From: Longimicrobiales bacterium
GTDB taxonomy: Bacteria > Gemmatimonadota > Gemmatimonadetes > Longimicrobiales > RSA9
DNA: 63,108 nucleotides
NCBI GenBank assembly: GCA_035764935.1
Contig: DASTYK010000126.1
Location: 1 to 63,108, forward strand
Direction: 5' to 3'
Every line of letters begins with the position of its first letter. Position 1 is the first letter of the stretch. A program made the translations under genes and the position numbers. The notes under the pieces were generated by a model. The model did no database searches. It was not told the origin of the DNA and saw only the letters and a program-made list of their open reading frames with translations. This document shows positions 45,888-56,722 of the stretch, piece by piece.

Positions 45888-45909
45888 GCGCACACGTGAG
45901 CGTGTGCGC
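45888..45909. promoter_or_regulatory. Perfect 9-base inverted repeat upstream of the eRF1-like gene
   Basis: GCGCACACG (45888-45896), TGAG, CGTGTGCGC (45901-45909). It lies 67-88 bases upstream of the gene at 45821 and has no T-run, so a protein binding site or a leader hairpin is more likely than a terminator. Confidence 0.5.
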
Positions 45910-45968
45910 AACTGATGAAACGGGGCGTGCAACGCGCGTGCCCCGGTGACGACGGTGAATCGGCGAAC

Positions 45969-46008
45969 AACAAAAGAGCGGCGCGGGCCAAATCGGGCCC
46001 GGCCGCTC
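45969..46008 (-). terminator. Intrinsic terminator of guaB
   Basis: Minus strand GAGCGGC (46008-46002) pairs with GCCGCTC (45982-45976), extended inward by a GC-rich stem around GATTT, and followed by TTTTGTTGTT. Confidence 0.85.
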
Positions 46009-46031
46009 CTGTGGAGGAAACGAGGTGCGGA

Positions 46032-47516
46032 CTACAGGTGGTAGTTCGGCGCCTCGCGCGTGATGGCGACGTCGTGCGGGTGCGACTCGCGCAGCCCGCC
46101 GGGCGTGATGCGAACGAAGCGCGGCCGGGTGCGCAGCTCCGCAATGTCCGCACAGCCGACGTAGCCCATCCCGCTGCGCAGGCCGCCGACGAGCTGGTAC
46201 AGGACGTCGCCCGCGGCGCCCTTGTATGGGACTCGCCCCTCGATGCCTTCAGGCACGAGCTTGCGCGTTTCGCGCGTTTCCGCCTGGAAGTAGCGGTCGG
46301 CGCTTCCCTGCTCCATGGCGGAGAGCGAGCCCATGCCGCGCACGGTCTTGTAGCGGCGACCTTCGAGGAGGAAGCTCTCGCCCGGGCTCTCCTCGGTGCC
46401 GGCGAGGAGCGAGCCCATCATCACGGTCGAGGCACCCGCCGCGATGGCCTTCACGATGTCGCCGGAGTACCGGATGCCGCCGTCGGCGATGACCGGCACA
46501 CGATCATCGACGCCCCGTACTGCTTCGACGATCGCGGTGAACTGCGGGACGCCGATGCCTGTCACGACACGGGTCGTGCAGATGCTGCCGGGACCGATTC
46601 CCACCTTGATCGCGTCGGCGCCGCGTTCGGCCAGTGCAGCAGCGCCCTCCGCAGTGCCGATGTTGCCGGCGATGATCTGCGTGTCGGGAAACTTGGAGCG
46701 CGCGAGCTCCAGCGCACGCAGCACACCGGCGGAGTGGCCGTGCGCAGTGTCGATGACGAGCACGTCGACACCGGCCTGCACCAGCTCGGCGGCCCGGTCG
46801 AGATCGCGGGCGCTCGTGCCGATGGCAGCGCCCACGCGCAGTCGACCATGTTCGTCCTTGGCCGCGTTCGGGAACTGCCGCCGCTTGAAGATGTCCTTCA
46901 CGGTGATGAGCCCGCGCAGCCTTCCGGCGTCGTCCACCACGGGCAGCTTTTCGATCCGATTGCGGTGCAGGATCCGCTCGGCCTCGTCGAGAGACGTGCC
47001 GACGGGTGCGGTCACGAGGTTCTCGTGGGTCATGACGTCGCGGATCGGCCGGCTCGACTCCGTCTCGAACTGGAGATCGCGGTTCGTCACGATGCCGAGC
47101 AGGCGTCCTTCGTCATCGACGATGGGAACGCCGCTGATCGAGAACTGCTCCATCAACCGGTGTGCGTCGCGCAGTGGACGATCCGGCTGGAGCGTGATCG
47201 GATTCAGGATCATCCCGCTCTCGGAGCGCTTCACGCGATCCACCTCGGCGGCGTGCCGCTCGATCGGCATATTCTTGTGGATGATGCCGATGCCGCCCTC
47301 GCGCGCGATCGCCATCGCCATCCGCGACTCCGTCACGGTGTCCATTGCGGCGGCGATCAGCGGGATGGACAGGCGAATGCGAGGCGTGAGCTGGGTCGAG
47401 ATGTCGGTCTGGCTGGGGTGGGTCTCGGAGTGCGCGGGCAGCAGCAGTACGTCGTCGAAGGTCAGCCCTTCACCGAAAAAGCGGTCCTGCATGGGCGAGT
47501 TCCGGGGCTCAGTCAT
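46032..47516 (-). CDS. guaB: Inosine-5'-monophosphate dehydrogenase
   Basis: A 494-residue IMP dehydrogenase, oxidising IMP to XMP in guanine nucleotide synthesis. [13 protein letters not shown] opens the barrel; two CBS domains (about residues 100-215; [20 protein letters not shown] and [17 protein letters not shown]) regulate it; [20 protein letters not shown] holds the catalytic Cys; [14 protein letters not shown] and GMGSLSAM are typical. ATG 47516 is preferred because a 37-codon ORF ends across it (ATGACTGA), which would couple translation; ATG 47492 is an alternative. Neither has a clear Shine-Dalgarno. Confidence 0.96.
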   Translation of the reverse strand: MTEPRNSPMQDRFFGEGLTFDDVLLLPAHSETHPSQTDISTQLTPRIRLSIPLIAAAMDTVTESRMAMAIAREGGIGIIHKNMPIERHAAEVDRVKRSESGMILNPITLQPDRPLRDAHRLMEQFSISGVPIVDDEGRLLGIVTNRDLQFETESSRPIRDVMTHENLVTAPVGTSLDEAERILHRNRIEKLPVVDDAGRLRGLITVKDIFKRRQFPNAAKDEHGRLRVGAAIGTSARDLDRAAELVQAGVDVLVIDTAHGHSAGVLRALELARSKFPDTQIIAGNIGTAEGAAALAERGADAIKVGIGPGSICTTRVVTGIGVPQFTAIVEAVRGVDDRVPVIADGGIRYSGDIVKAIAAGASTVMMGSLLAGTEESPGESFLLEGRRYKTVRGMGSLSAMEQGSADRYFQAETRETRKLVPEGIEGRVPYKGAAGDVLYQLVGGLRSGMGYVGCADIAELRTRPRFVRITPGGLRESHPHDVAITREAPNYHL

Positions 47517-47622
47517 CGTGGTCGAAGGGGTAGATGCGCAGAGCCCGCCGGCCGGTCGCATCCTGGATGCGCTGGCCCGCGGGCGTCAAATGGCAGCAGT
47601 GTCTGTCGTTCGGTCTTGCCAT
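47509..47622 (-). CDS. Predicted leaderless 37-residue upstream ORF coupled to guaB
   Basis: On the minus strand an ATG at 47622 lies five bases after the -10 of the guaB promoter, so transcription should begin at or next to it. The frame encodes 37 residues ([20 protein letters not shown] and on to [11 protein letters not shown]) and ends in TGA overlapping the guaB ATG by eight bases. The protein holds a CC pair, an amphipathic middle and an acidic His/Asp tail. I know no homologue. It may be a real small protein, or a leader ORF whose translation controls guaB. Confidence 0.5.
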   Translation of the reverse strand: MARPNDRHCCHLTPAGQRIQDATGRRALRIYPFDHDD

Positions 47623-47627
47623 GGGGG

Positions 47628-47656
47628 AAGCTATCCGCGCCCCCCACGGGCGTCAA
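47628..47656 (-). promoter_or_regulatory. Promoter of the uORF-guaB unit (TTGACG, TAGCTT)
   Basis: Minus strand TTGACG (47656-47651), 17 bases, TAGCTT (47633-47628). The predicted start falls on the ATG of the 37-codon ORF; the guaB start is about 105 bases downstream. Confidence 0.7.
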
Positions 47657-47669
47657 CCCACCGGCCGGC

Positions 47670-48119
47670 TTACGCCTCCGCGACGTTGCGACCGAGTCGC
47701 AGTCGCGCACGCCGACGCACGCGGCGCAGTGCGCTCTGCAGCTCGCCACGCACCGGGCCCGGTATGACGGTGCCGATCTCGTCGACGCCCTCGACGAGCA
47801 GCTCGAGGTCGCGCGCGTCGCCGTCCCAGTGCTCGAGCAGCACGCGCCCGCCCGCGCCCGAGAAGAGTCGGTTCAGCGCGAGGCCGAGCAGGTAGAGGTC
47901 GTCGGCGAACCCGATGCCGGCAAGAAAGTCCGGCATGAGATCGATGGGCGCGACGATGTAGGCCAGGACGGCCGCAAAGATCGCCTTGTCGACGGTCGGG
48001 ACGCGGCTGTCGCGGAGCAGCCGTGCGATGAGCGTGAGCATGCGGGGGATCTGGCGGACCAGTCGCCGGACGGTGCGACGTGCGCGCCGCTTTCTGCCCA
48101 CGCGCACCCGGTCGCTCAC
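47670..48119 (-). CDS. DUF1232 (YkvA-like) membrane protein
   Basis: A 149-residue protein with a strongly basic N-terminus ([15 protein letters not shown]) and the DUF1232 core [20 protein letters not shown], a short hydrophobic helix and loop typical of YkvA. Function of the family is not established; it is often membrane-associated. GTG start overlaps the stop of the gene before it (GTGA). Confidence 0.85.
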   Translation of the reverse strand: MSDRVRVGRKRRARRTVRRLVRQIPRMLTLIARLLRDSRVPTVDKAIFAAVLAYIVAPIDLMPDFLAGIGFADDLYLLGLALNRLFSGAGGRVLLEHWDGDARDLELLVEGVDEIGTVIPGPVRGELQSALRRVRRRARLRLGRNVAEA

Positions 48120-48523
48120 GCGTCCTCCCGACCGTTGGTCGGCGGCGCCGGCGGACGCGGGTTCGACTCACGAAGGAGCGTGGGCTCCGGCGTCGTGCGC
48201 GCGGGGGGTACCGGTGTGCTCGAGGCCGGTGGCTGGAGCGCGGCATCCAGGAACTCGCGCCCGACCCCGGTCACGTCCTGGATCACCTTGCGTGCAGAAC
48301 CGAGAACGCCGACCGTGCCGGCGATCACTCTGGGTGCGACGTTGCGGACCCGCATGCTGTCCTCCAGCCGCTCCGCAAAGCGCTGCAGGCCATCGGGCCG
48401 ACGCGCCTGCTCGGCGGCGTACCGCGCCTCCAGAAACTCGATGTAGTCGAGGGCCTGGTAGACCTGCGCCTCCGGCAGGGCCTCCAGCTTGCGCATGATG
48501 CGCTCACGAAGAATGTCGTGCAT
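48116..48523 (-). CDS. Small helical protein of unknown function, DUF2281-like N-terminus
   Basis: A 135-residue protein. Residues 1-35 (LRERIMRKLEALPEAQVYQA, LDYIEFLEARYA) resemble the short helical domain common in antitoxin-like and DUF2281 proteins; a hydrophobic stretch near 63-75 follows, and the last 40 residues are Pro-rich and disordered. A strong Shine-Dalgarno GAGAGGAG precedes the ATG. It is coupled to the DUF1232 gene. Function unknown. Confidence 0.65.
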   Translation of the reverse strand: MHDILRERIMRKLEALPEAQVYQALDYIEFLEARYAAEQARRPDGLQRFAERLEDSMRVRNVAPRVIAGTVGVLGSARKVIQDVTGVGREFLDAALQPPASSTPVPPARTTPEPTLLRESNPRPPAPPTNGREDA

Positions 48524-48593
48524 GCTCCTCTCCAGGACGCGGCAAACTAGACATGAATCCGTCGGGTGCCCTACGCCGTGGCCCGGATCGTGG

Positions 48594-48623
48594 TTGCAGG
48601 TGCCCGCAGTTCTCGCCTAGCTT
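48594..48623 (+). promoter_or_regulatory. Promoter of the acyltransferase gene (TTGCAG, TAGCTT)
   Basis: TTGCAG (48594-48599), 18 bases, TAGCTT (48618-48623); expected start near 48630, leader about 35 bases. Confidence 0.55.
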
Positions 48624-48664
48624 CCGCATCCGATCCGGGCGCATGAGCGCCGCTGAACTCGAGA

Positions 48665-49501
48665 ATGGTACGTATGGCCTTTCTGCCACTCAGGGACGTC
48701 GCGCTGCCGCGTGCAACGCTGGCCGCATACGACGACTGGCTCCGCACGATCGAGGCCCGTCTCGCGGACCCCGCCACCGACCGCAACGAGCTGTGCCGCG
48801 AGATCCTGACCGATCTGTATTACCCCGGCCTGGCCGGTGCCGATCCTGGCACGCTGCGGCCGGCGGCGCGCGTCGCGCTGCTGCAGCTCGATCCGCGCAA
48901 CGTCACGCTCGAGCCCGAGTACTACGCGGAGACCGATGTGGAGGCCTTCGCCCGCGTCAAGCCGCTGCTCTGGCTGTGGGAGATGTTCGACAAGAGCCCG
49001 CTGGGCGAGAACGTCCACGTCGGCGTCCGCTTCCGCCGCATCCTCGCGCGCCACGTCTTCCGGCGCTGCGGCGAGAACTTCAAGTGTTTCCAGTTCGTGA
49101 AGTTCTCCTTCGGTTACAACATGGAGGTCGGTGACAACGTCGTCGTGCACCGTCACGTGCTGCTCGACGATCGCGCGCCCATCGTGATCGGCAACGGCGT
49201 GTCGATCGCCGACTACGCGAACGTCTACACCCACACGCATGCCCTCGGCGACCAGCGCGACGTCGAGTGCAAGCCCGTGCACCTCGAAGACGGCGTGCGC
49301 ATCACCTATCACGCCGTGATCCTGGCCGGCGTACGGATGCATGCGAACTCGATGATCGGCACGATGGGAGTGGCGACCAGGGACATCGAATCCGACAAGG
49401 TCGCACTCGGCATCCCCGCAGTGCCCAAGCTGGACAAGCCGCCCAGGGAACAGCGGCCGGCGCATCCCGTCACGCGCGACCCGCTCGCCGATCGGACGTA
49501 G
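48665..49501 (+). CDS. Hexapeptide-repeat acyltransferase (maltose/galactoside O-acetyltransferase-like)
   Basis: A 278-residue left-handed beta-helix acyltransferase. An N-terminal helical region of about 110 residues, then repeats from GVRFRRILARHVFRRCGENF on; DNVVVHRHVLLDDRAPIVIG, YTHTHALGDQRDVE (catalytic His region), GVRMHANSMIGTMGVATRDI and a loop ending GIPAVPKL fit acetyltransferases of the LacA/NodL type. The N-terminal region is longer than in these. Substrate unknown. The gene stands alone between convergent acs and its own promoter. Confidence 0.82.
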   Translation: MVRMAFLPLRDVALPRATLAAYDDWLRTIEARLADPATDRNELCREILTDLYYPGLAGADPGTLRPAARVALLQLDPRNVTLEPEYYAETDVEAFARVKPLLWLWEMFDKSPLGENVHVGVRFRRILARHVFRRCGENFKCFQFVKFSFGYNMEVGDNVVVHRHVLLDDRAPIVIGNGVSIADYANVYTHTHALGDQRDVECKPVHLEDGVRITYHAVILAGVRMHANSMIGTMGVATRDIESDKVALGIPAVPKLDKPPREQRPAHPVTRDPLADRT

Positions 49502-49503
49502 CA

Positions 49504-49531
49504 GCGGGCGCTGTCACACGACAGCGCCCGC
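49504..49531. terminator. GC-rich hairpin between the acyltransferase gene and acs
   Basis: GCGGGCGCTGTC (49504-49515), ACAC loop, GACAGCGCCCGC (49520-49531): a perfect 12-base stem between convergent genes. There is no T-run, so it is a probable bidirectional transcript end rather than a textbook terminator. Confidence 0.65.
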
Positions 49532-49537
49532 ACCCGT

Positions 49538-51493
<1,956 letters not shown>

Positions 51494-51536
51494 TCCTTTT
51501 TCTCCTTGTCCGGGGCCGTGGTCTGGACTCCCCGGC

Positions 51537-51565
51537 AATCTATTCGCCCTGCCGGCTTCCGCCAC
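51537..51565 (-). promoter_or_regulatory. Candidate promoter of acs (GTGGCG, TAGATT)
   Basis: Minus strand TAGATT (51542-51537) matches the -10 of nfu and dksA; GTGGCG (51565-51560) lies 17 bases above and is a weak -35. Leader about 37 bases. Confidence 0.4.
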
Positions 51566-51650
51566 AAACGTCTTCACCCGGGCGCGCCGGGAGCTCACGC
51601 CCTGGCCTCGCCTCGTGCACTCCACCGGGATTGCCGGCATAGTCGCGTGA

Positions 51651-51679
51651 TTGACGCCATCTTTAGGCTGCACTAATTT
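51651..51679 (+). promoter_or_regulatory. Promoter and probable metal-regulator operator of mntR (TTGACG, TAATTT)
   Basis: TTGACG (51651-51656), 17 bases, TAATTT (51674-51679). TTAG (51663-51666) and CTAA (51673-51676) form a DtxR-like inverted repeat overlapping the -10, suitable for autorepression. ATG 51686 lies six bases after the -10, so the mRNA should be leaderless. Confidence 0.6.
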
Positions 51680-51685
51680 TACAGA

Positions 51686-52372
51686 ATGATAGAAGCTAAA
51701 CCTGCCGGCGAAACCACGGCCGCACAGGATTATCTGAAGGCGATCCACGAGCTGAATGTCGGGGGCGGCTCGGCGGCGACATCGCTGATCGCGGAGCGGC
51801 TCGGCGTGGCGGCGGGGTCGGTGACGGGGATGCTGAAGCGGCTGGCGAGCCGGGGTCTCGTGGAGCACGTCCCGTACTACGGCGCGCGGCTCACGGACGC
51901 CGGGGAAGCCGAGGCGATCCGGCTGATCCGGCGGCACCGGGTGCTGGAGCTGTTCCTGGTGCAGGTGCTGGGGTACGGGTGGGACGAGGTGCACGAGGAG
52001 GCGGAGCGGCTGGAGCACGCCGTGTCGGACCGGCTGATCGAGCGGATGGCCGCGACGCTCGGGGATCCTGCGGAGGACCCGCACGGTGCGCCGATCCCGG
52101 AGATCGGGGTGGCGTTCGAGGACCGGCAGTTCCCGTCGCTGTGGGAGTTGGAAGCCGGGGCGCGTGGTGTGTTGCGTCGCGTCCCGGACGAGGACCCGGA
52201 CGCCCTGCGCTACCTGGCCGAGCTGGACCTTCGGCCGGGGGCGGAGCTGACGGTGGTGGGGCGTGCGCCGTTCAATGGTCCGCTGAGCGTTCGGGTGGCG
52301 GAGACGGAGCACGTGATTGGCGCGGAACTGTCGCGGGCACTGCAGGTGGAGCGGATCGACGATGGCGGTTGA
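51686..52372 (+). CDS. mntR: DtxR/MntR-family metal-dependent transcription regulator
   Basis: A 228-residue repressor of the DtxR family. Winged helix at residues 10-75 ([40 protein letters not shown]), dimerisation helices with metal ligands about 80-140 ([37 protein letters not shown]), and a C-terminal FeoA/SH3-like domain ([18 protein letters not shown]). With manganese or iron bound it should repress the uptake operon it heads; its stop overlaps the substrate-binding protein start. Mn versus Fe preference cannot be settled by eye. Confidence 0.92.
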   Translation: MIEAKPAGETTAAQDYLKAIHELNVGGGSAATSLIAERLGVAAGSVTGMLKRLASRGLVEHVPYYGARLTDAGEAEAIRLIRRHRVLELFLVQVLGYGWDEVHEEAERLEHAVSDRLIERMAATLGDPAEDPHGAPIPEIGVAFEDRQFPSLWELEAGARGVLRRVPDEDPDALRYLAELDLRPGAELTVVGRAPFNGPLSVRVAETEHVIGAELSRALQVERIDDGG

Positions 52373-53312
52373 GCCCGGGCGGTGGTTTCGATTCGCGCTG
52401 TGCGTGTGCCTCGTGCTGTCGCTGGCCGCGTGTGCGCGGCGCGGTGGTGCGGCGGAGGATGGCCGGATCCGCATCGTCACGACGATCGGCATGATCACGG
52501 ACATCACGCAGCGCGTGGGAGGCGAGCACGTCCGTGTGCAGGGGCTGATGGGTCCCGGCGTGGACCCGCACCTGTACAAGGCGCGCGCGGGCGATGTACG
52601 GAAGCTGACGGAAGCGCAGATCATCCTGTATGGCGGGCTGCACCTCGAGGCAGCGATGGGTGAGGTGCTGGAGGAGATGTCGTCACGGACCACGAGTGTT
52701 GCGGTCACGGATTCGATTCCGCGCTCGCAGCTGTTGCGTCCTTCTGGCTATGCCGGCACGTGGGATCCGCACGTCTGGTTCGACGTCGAGCTGTGGATGC
52801 ACGCCGTGGAGGCGGTCGAGCGGACACTGAGCGGGCACGACCCGGCTCACGCGGCGGACTACCGGCGCAACGCGGGCGCCTTGCTCGCGGAGCTGGGCGC
52901 GCTGGACGCCTGGGTGCATGAGCAGGTCGCGACGCTGCCGGAAGAGCGGCGCGTCCTGGTCACCGCGCATGATGCCTTCTCCTATTTCGGGCGGGCGTAC
53001 GGCTTCCGGGTGATCGGGCTGCAGGGGATCAGCACGGCGACGGAGGCGGGCACGCGCGACGTGCAGCGGTTGGCAGAAGAAATCGCGCGGCTGCGCATTC
53101 CGGCGATCTTCGTGGAGTCTTCGATTCCGCGGCGCACGGTGGAGGCGGTGCAGGCCGCAGTCGGCGCGCGTGGCCACCGTGTCGCGATCGGTGGCGAGCT
53201 GTTCTCGGATGCACTGGGCACGGCGGGCACGCCGGAAGGCACGTACATCGGCATGGTGCGGCACAACGTGAAAACGATCGTGCAGGCACTCGGAGGGGTG
53301 GTAACGGAATGA
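52362..53312 (+). CDS. mntA: Metal (Mn/Fe/Zn) ABC transporter substrate-binding lipoprotein
   Basis: A 316-residue cluster A-I binding protein: lipobox LAAC (Cys about 24), [17 protein letters not shown], and metal ligands in [36 protein letters not shown] and FVESSI...DALG. No His-rich loop is present, which favours manganese or iron over zinc. Bound at the membrane, it delivers the metal to the permeases downstream. It overlaps mntR by 11 bases and the ATPase gene by four. Confidence 0.9.
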   Translation: MAVEPGRWFRFALCVCLVLSLAACARRGGAAEDGRIRIVTTIGMITDITQRVGGEHVRVQGLMGPGVDPHLYKARAGDVRKLTEAQIILYGGLHLEAAMGEVLEEMSSRTTSVAVTDSIPRSQLLRPSGYAGTWDPHVWFDVELWMHAVEAVERTLSGHDPAHAADYRRNAGALLAELGALDAWVHEQVATLPEERRVLVTAHDAFSYFGRAYGFRVIGLQGISTATEAGTRDVQRLAEEIARLRIPAIFVESSIPRRTVEAVQAAVGARGHRVAIGGELFSDALGTAGTPEGTYIGMVRHNVKTIVQALGGVVTE

Positions 53313-54079
53313 GTCGAACGCCGGCGATCGAAGTCAACGATCTGACCGTCGCGTACCGGGAGCAGCCGGTGCTGTGGGATGTCGACCTGGATGTACCGCA
53401 GGGCGTGCTGATGGCGATCGTCGGTCCGAACGGTGCGGGCAAGACGACGCTGATCAAGGCGGTGCTCGGCCTGGTGAAGCCGGTTGCAGGCCGGGTGCTG
53501 GTGCACGGCGAGCAGTACGCGGAGCAGCGGCGGCTGGTCGCGTACGTGCCGCAGCGGGGCACGGTGGACTGGGACTTCCCGACGTCCGTGCTGGACGTGG
53601 TGACGATGGGCACGTACGGCAGGCTGGGGTGGCTGCGGCGCGTCGGGAGGAGGGAGCGCGAGGCCGCGATGGATGCGCTCGACAAGGTGGGGATGCGTGA
53701 CCTGGCGCACCGGCAGATCAGTCACCTGTCCGGTGGTCAGCAGCAGCGCGTCTTCCTTGCCCGTGCGCTGGTGCAGGACGCGCGGGTGTACCTGATGGAC
53801 GAGCCGTTCCAGGGCGTGGATGCGAAGACCGAGCGTGCGATCGTGGACGTGCTGCAGGACCTGCGCGAGCGGGGCAACACCGTCGTCGCGGTGCACCACG
53901 CGCTGCAGACGGTGCCGGAATACTTCGACCACGTGCTGCTGCTGAACGTGCGCCGGATTGCTGCCGGCCCGGTCGGCGAAGTGTTCACGCAGGAGAACCT
54001 GCGCGCCGCGTACGGTGGACGGGTGCCGTACCTGTCGGACGGCAACGGCAGCGATCGTCTCGTCGCCAGTGTCGGCTGA
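53309..54079 (+). CDS. mntB: Metal ABC transporter ATP-binding protein
   Basis: A 256-residue ABC ATPase: Walker [14 protein letters not shown] (about residues 38-50), signature [15 protein letters not shown], Walker [14 protein letters not shown]-loop [23 protein letters not shown] is typical of the metal-uptake subfamily. Start overlaps mntA (ATGA) and stop overlaps the first permease (TGATG). Confidence 0.95.
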   Translation: MSRTPAIEVNDLTVAYREQPVLWDVDLDVPQGVLMAIVGPNGAGKTTLIKAVLGLVKPVAGRVLVHGEQYAEQRRLVAYVPQRGTVDWDFPTSVLDVVTMGTYGRLGWLRRVGRREREAAMDALDKVGMRDLAHRQISHLSGGQQQRVFLARALVQDARVYLMDEPFQGVDAKTERAIVDVLQDLRERGNTVVAVHHALQTVPEYFDHVLLLNVRRIAAGPVGEVFTQENLRAAYGGRVPYLSDGNGSDRLVASVG

Positions 54080-54999
54080 TGTTTCCGCAGATTTTCCACG
54101 ACCTGCTGTTCGACTACACGGTCCGCACCGTAGCGCTCGGCGCCGGCGTGCTCGGCATGGTGAGCGGTGCGCTCGGCTCGTTCGCCGTGCTGCGCCGGCA
54201 GAGCCTGCTCGGTGACGCGATCTCGCACGCCGCACTGCCCGGCATCGTCATCGCGTTCATGCTGACGGGCTCCAAGGCGCCCATCGTGCTGGTGCTCGGT
54301 GCGGCGATTGCCGGCTGGCTCGGCACGCTGCTGGTGATGACCATCGTCGCGCGCACGCGGCTGCCCGAAGATTCCGCGCTGGGAATCGTGCTGTCCGTCT
54401 TCTTCGGCTTCGGCCTGGTGCTGCTGACGTTCGTGCAGCAGCAGCCGGATGCGGCCCAGGCCGGCCTGGACCGCTTCCTCTTCGGCCAGGCGGCGACGCT
54501 GCTCGCGAGCGACGTCGTCGTGCTCGTCACGCTCGGCGCGGTGGCGCTTTTCGCGGTCTGGCTGTTCTGGAAGGAGTTCAAGCTCCTCAGCTTCGACCGG
54601 GACTTCGGCGTGTCGCTCGGCTACCGGATGCAGGTGGTCGACGTGCTGCTGACCACCTTCCTCGTGCTGGCCATCGTGATCGGACTCCAGACGGTCGGTG
54701 TGGTGCTCATGAGCGCCATGGTCGTCGCGCCCGCGGCCGCAGCGCGCCAGTGGACGGACTCGCTGCGCACCATGGTCATCGGTGCCGCGCTGTTCGGCGC
54801 GCTGGCGGGCGTGGTGGGCGCCGTCGCGAGCGCCGTGACACCGAATCTCCCGACCGGACCGAGCGTGGTGCTGACCGCGAGTGCACTGGTCCTCGTTTCG
54901 ATCACGTTTGCGCCGCACCGGGGGCTCGTCTGGAACTGGATCCGGCACCGTCGCAACACGGAGCGTATCGTCAGCAGGGCGCGGGTGGTGAGCGAATGA
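54079..54999 (+). CDS. mntC: Metal ABC transporter permease 1
   Basis: A 306-residue permease with eight or nine spans. SFAVLRRQSLLGDAISHAAL is the family start; MSAMVVAPAAAARQW lies late in the protein as in MntC/ZnuB. It is coupled on both sides (TGATG, ATGA) and probably pairs with the second permease as a heterodimer. Confidence 0.93.
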   Translation: MFPQIFHDLLFDYTVRTVALGAGVLGMVSGALGSFAVLRRQSLLGDAISHAALPGIVIAFMLTGSKAPIVLVLGAAIAGWLGTLLVMTIVARTRLPEDSALGIVLSVFFGFGLVLLTFVQQQPDAAQAGLDRFLFGQAATLLASDVVVLVTLGAVALFAVWLFWKEFKLLSFDRDFGVSLGYRMQVVDVLLTTFLVLAIVIGLQTVGVVLMSAMVVAPAAAARQWTDSLRTMVIGAALFGALAGVVGAVASAVTPNLPTGPSVVLTASALVLVSITFAPHRGLVWNWIRHRRNTERIVSRARVVSE

Positions 55000-56105
55000 G
55001 CTGGGTCGAAGTCGAGCTGCAGATGGTGGCGGTCATCGTGGCGGTCACGTGTGCCCTGCCCGGCGTGTTCCTCGTGCTCCGCCGCATGGCGCTGATGAGC
55101 GACGCCATCACGCACACGGTGCTGCTGGGGATCGTGCTGGGGTTCCTCTACACGGGCACGATCGAATCACCGGTGCTCATGATCGGCGCGGCACTCACGG
55201 GAGTGCTGACCGTGGCACTGGTCGAAGTGCTGGTGCGCACGCGGCTGGTCCGGCAGGACGCATCGATCGGCCTCGTCTTCCCCGCCCTCTTCAGCATTGC
55301 GGTGATCCTGATCAACCGTTACGCCGGCAACGTCCACCTCGACACGGATGCGGTGCTGCTCGGGGAGATCGCGTTCGCCCCGTTCCGACGACTCGAGATC
55401 GGCGGGGTCGACCTGGGGCCACGGACGCTCTACGTGATGGGCACGGTGCTGCTGCTGAACGTCGGGTTCATCACGCTCTTCTACAAGGAGCTGAAGCTCT
55501 CGACGTTCGACGCGCAGCTCGCCGCTGCGCTGGGCTTCGCGCCCGCCGCGCTCCACTACGCGTTCATGTCACTGGTCTCCGTAACGGCAGTGGGCGCTTT
55601 CGATGCGGTGGGCTCGATCCTGGTCGTCGCTCTCATGATCGCACCTCCCGCCGCGGCCTACCTGCTGTCCGATTCGCTGCGCAACGTGCTGCTGCTCAGT
55701 GTCCTGCTCGCAGCGGCCTGTGCCGTCGCGGGCTTCTGGCTGGCATGGCTCATCGACGCATCGATCGCCGGGTCCATGGCCTCCATGGCCGGCATCATGT
55801 TCGTGCTGGTCCTCCTCTTCGCCCCGGCACGGGGACTCGTCCCGATCGCGGTCCGCCGGCGGCGCCAGCAGGTCTCCTTCGCCGGGGTGATGCTCACCAT
55901 CCACCTCCTTCAGCACGAGGGCACGCCGCAGGCCGAGGAAGAGTCGCGCGAGGCACACCTGCGCCACCACCTCCGCTGGCCGGGCGCCTTCGCCCGCCGG
56001 GTCCTGCGGTATGCGGAGACCAGCCGGCTCATCCGCCGATCCGACGGCCGCCTCCTCCTGACCGACAGCGGCCGGAGCGTCGCGCGGCAGGCGCTGGGCG
56101 GCTAG
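54996..56105 (+). CDS. mntD: Metal ABC transporter permease 2 with C-terminal winged-helix extension
   Basis: A 369-residue protein. Residues 1-290 are a second family permease (VFLVLRRMALMSDAITHTVL, VVALMIAPPAAAYLLSD). Residues 297-369 are cytoplasmic and look like a small winged helix (GVMLTIHLLQHEGTPQAEEE, WPGAFARRVLRYAETSRLIR, DGRLLLTDSGRSVARQAL). This extension is not part of the standard permease; the end LLLTDSGRSVAR resembles the wing of DtxR/MarR-type domains. It may bind the ATPase, the regulator or DNA; unproven. Confidence 0.88.
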   Translation: MSWVEVELQMVAVIVAVTCALPGVFLVLRRMALMSDAITHTVLLGIVLGFLYTGTIESPVLMIGAALTGVLTVALVEVLVRTRLVRQDASIGLVFPALFSIAVILINRYAGNVHLDTDAVLLGEIAFAPFRRLEIGGVDLGPRTLYVMGTVLLLNVGFITLFYKELKLSTFDAQLAAALGFAPAALHYAFMSLVSVTAVGAFDAVGSILVVALMIAPPAAAYLLSDSLRNVLLLSVLLAAACAVAGFWLAWLIDASIAGSMASMAGIMFVLVLLFAPARGLVPIAVRRRRQQVSFAGVMLTIHLLQHEGTPQAEEESREAHLRHHLRWPGAFARRVLRYAETSRLIRRSDGRLLLTDSGRSVARQALGG

Positions 56106-56114
56106 ACAAGGCCC

Positions 56115-56143
56115 CCGCCCCCAGTTTGCCCCGCAGGGGCGGG
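56115..56143 (+). terminator. Hairpin after the metal-uptake operon
   Basis: CCCGCCCC pairs with GGGGCGGG (ending 56143) around a loop containing GTTTGCCCCGCA, followed by ATTGT. It is GC-rich with almost no T-run, and abuts the dksA promoter. Confidence 0.55.
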
Positions 56144-56144
56144 A

Positions 56145-56173
56145 TTGTCCCAACTCCCTGAAACGACTAGATT
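56145..56173 (+). promoter_or_regulatory. Promoter of dksA (TTGTCC, TAGATT)
   Basis: TTGTCC (56145-56150), 17 bases, TAGATT (56168-56173). Expected start near 56180 with a leader of about 85 bases, long compared with other genes here. Confidence 0.65.
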
Positions 56174-56264
56174 TGAAGGCTGTTGCAGCGTCCGGTGCCG
56201 GACGCGTCCGGCGAAGCGTGCCGGACAGCCTCACCGACATCCCCGCAGCAGGAGCGGTACCTCG

Positions 56265-56660
56265 ATGGCGAAGAAGCTGACGAAGAAGCAGATCGAGCAT
56301 CTCCAGCAGCGTCTCCTGCGCGAGCGTGATCGTGCACTTCGCTCTCTCGGCCAGTTCGACGAGATGGCCAAGTCGAGCGCCGACCATCAGCAGGACTCGG
56401 ACATGTACTCCTACTCGGACCACATGGCCGACCTGGGCACTGATGCGATGGAGCGGGAGAAGATGCTGCTCTTCGCGAGCAAGGAGGGTCGCTACCTCTA
56501 CCGCGTGGAGGATGCGCTGCGCAGGCTGTACAAGGACCCGGACCACTTCGGGCTCTGCCACAACTGCGGCAATCTGATTGATTTCGAGCGGCTGGACGCG
56601 CTGCCGCACGCGCGCTACTGCCTCGACTGCAAGCTCAAGGAAGAGGCCGACGCGGCCTGA
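56265..56660 (+). CDS. dksA: DksA/TraR-family RNA polymerase-binding zinc-finger protein
   Basis: A 131-residue protein: a basic start MAKKLTKKQIEHLQQRLLRE, an acidic coiled-coil tip region (SADHQQDSDMYSYSDHMADL), and a C4 zinc finger LCHNCGNLIDFERLDALPHA...YCLDCK. DksA-type proteins enter the RNA polymerase secondary channel and, with ppGpp, reset rRNA and amino-acid promoters. It is a stand-alone gene with its own promoter and terminator. Confidence 0.88.
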   Translation: MAKKLTKKQIEHLQQRLLRERDRALRSLGQFDEMAKSSADHQQDSDMYSYSDHMADLGTDAMEREKMLLFASKEGRYLYRVEDALRRLYKDPDHFGLCHNCGNLIDFERLDALPHARYCLDCKLKEEADAA

Positions 56661-56683
56661 GTCGGCGGTCTGATCCGCATTGG

Positions 56684-56722
56684 AGCGCCTCGTCACCGGT
56701 TCGGTGACGGGGCGCTTTTTTT
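56684..56722 (+). terminator. Intrinsic terminator of dksA
   Basis: GCGCCTCGTCACC (56684-56696) pairs with GGTGACGGGGCGC (56702-56714 region) around GGTTC, followed by an uninterrupted T-run to 56722. Copy C of the dispersed element starts directly after the T-run. Confidence 0.92.
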
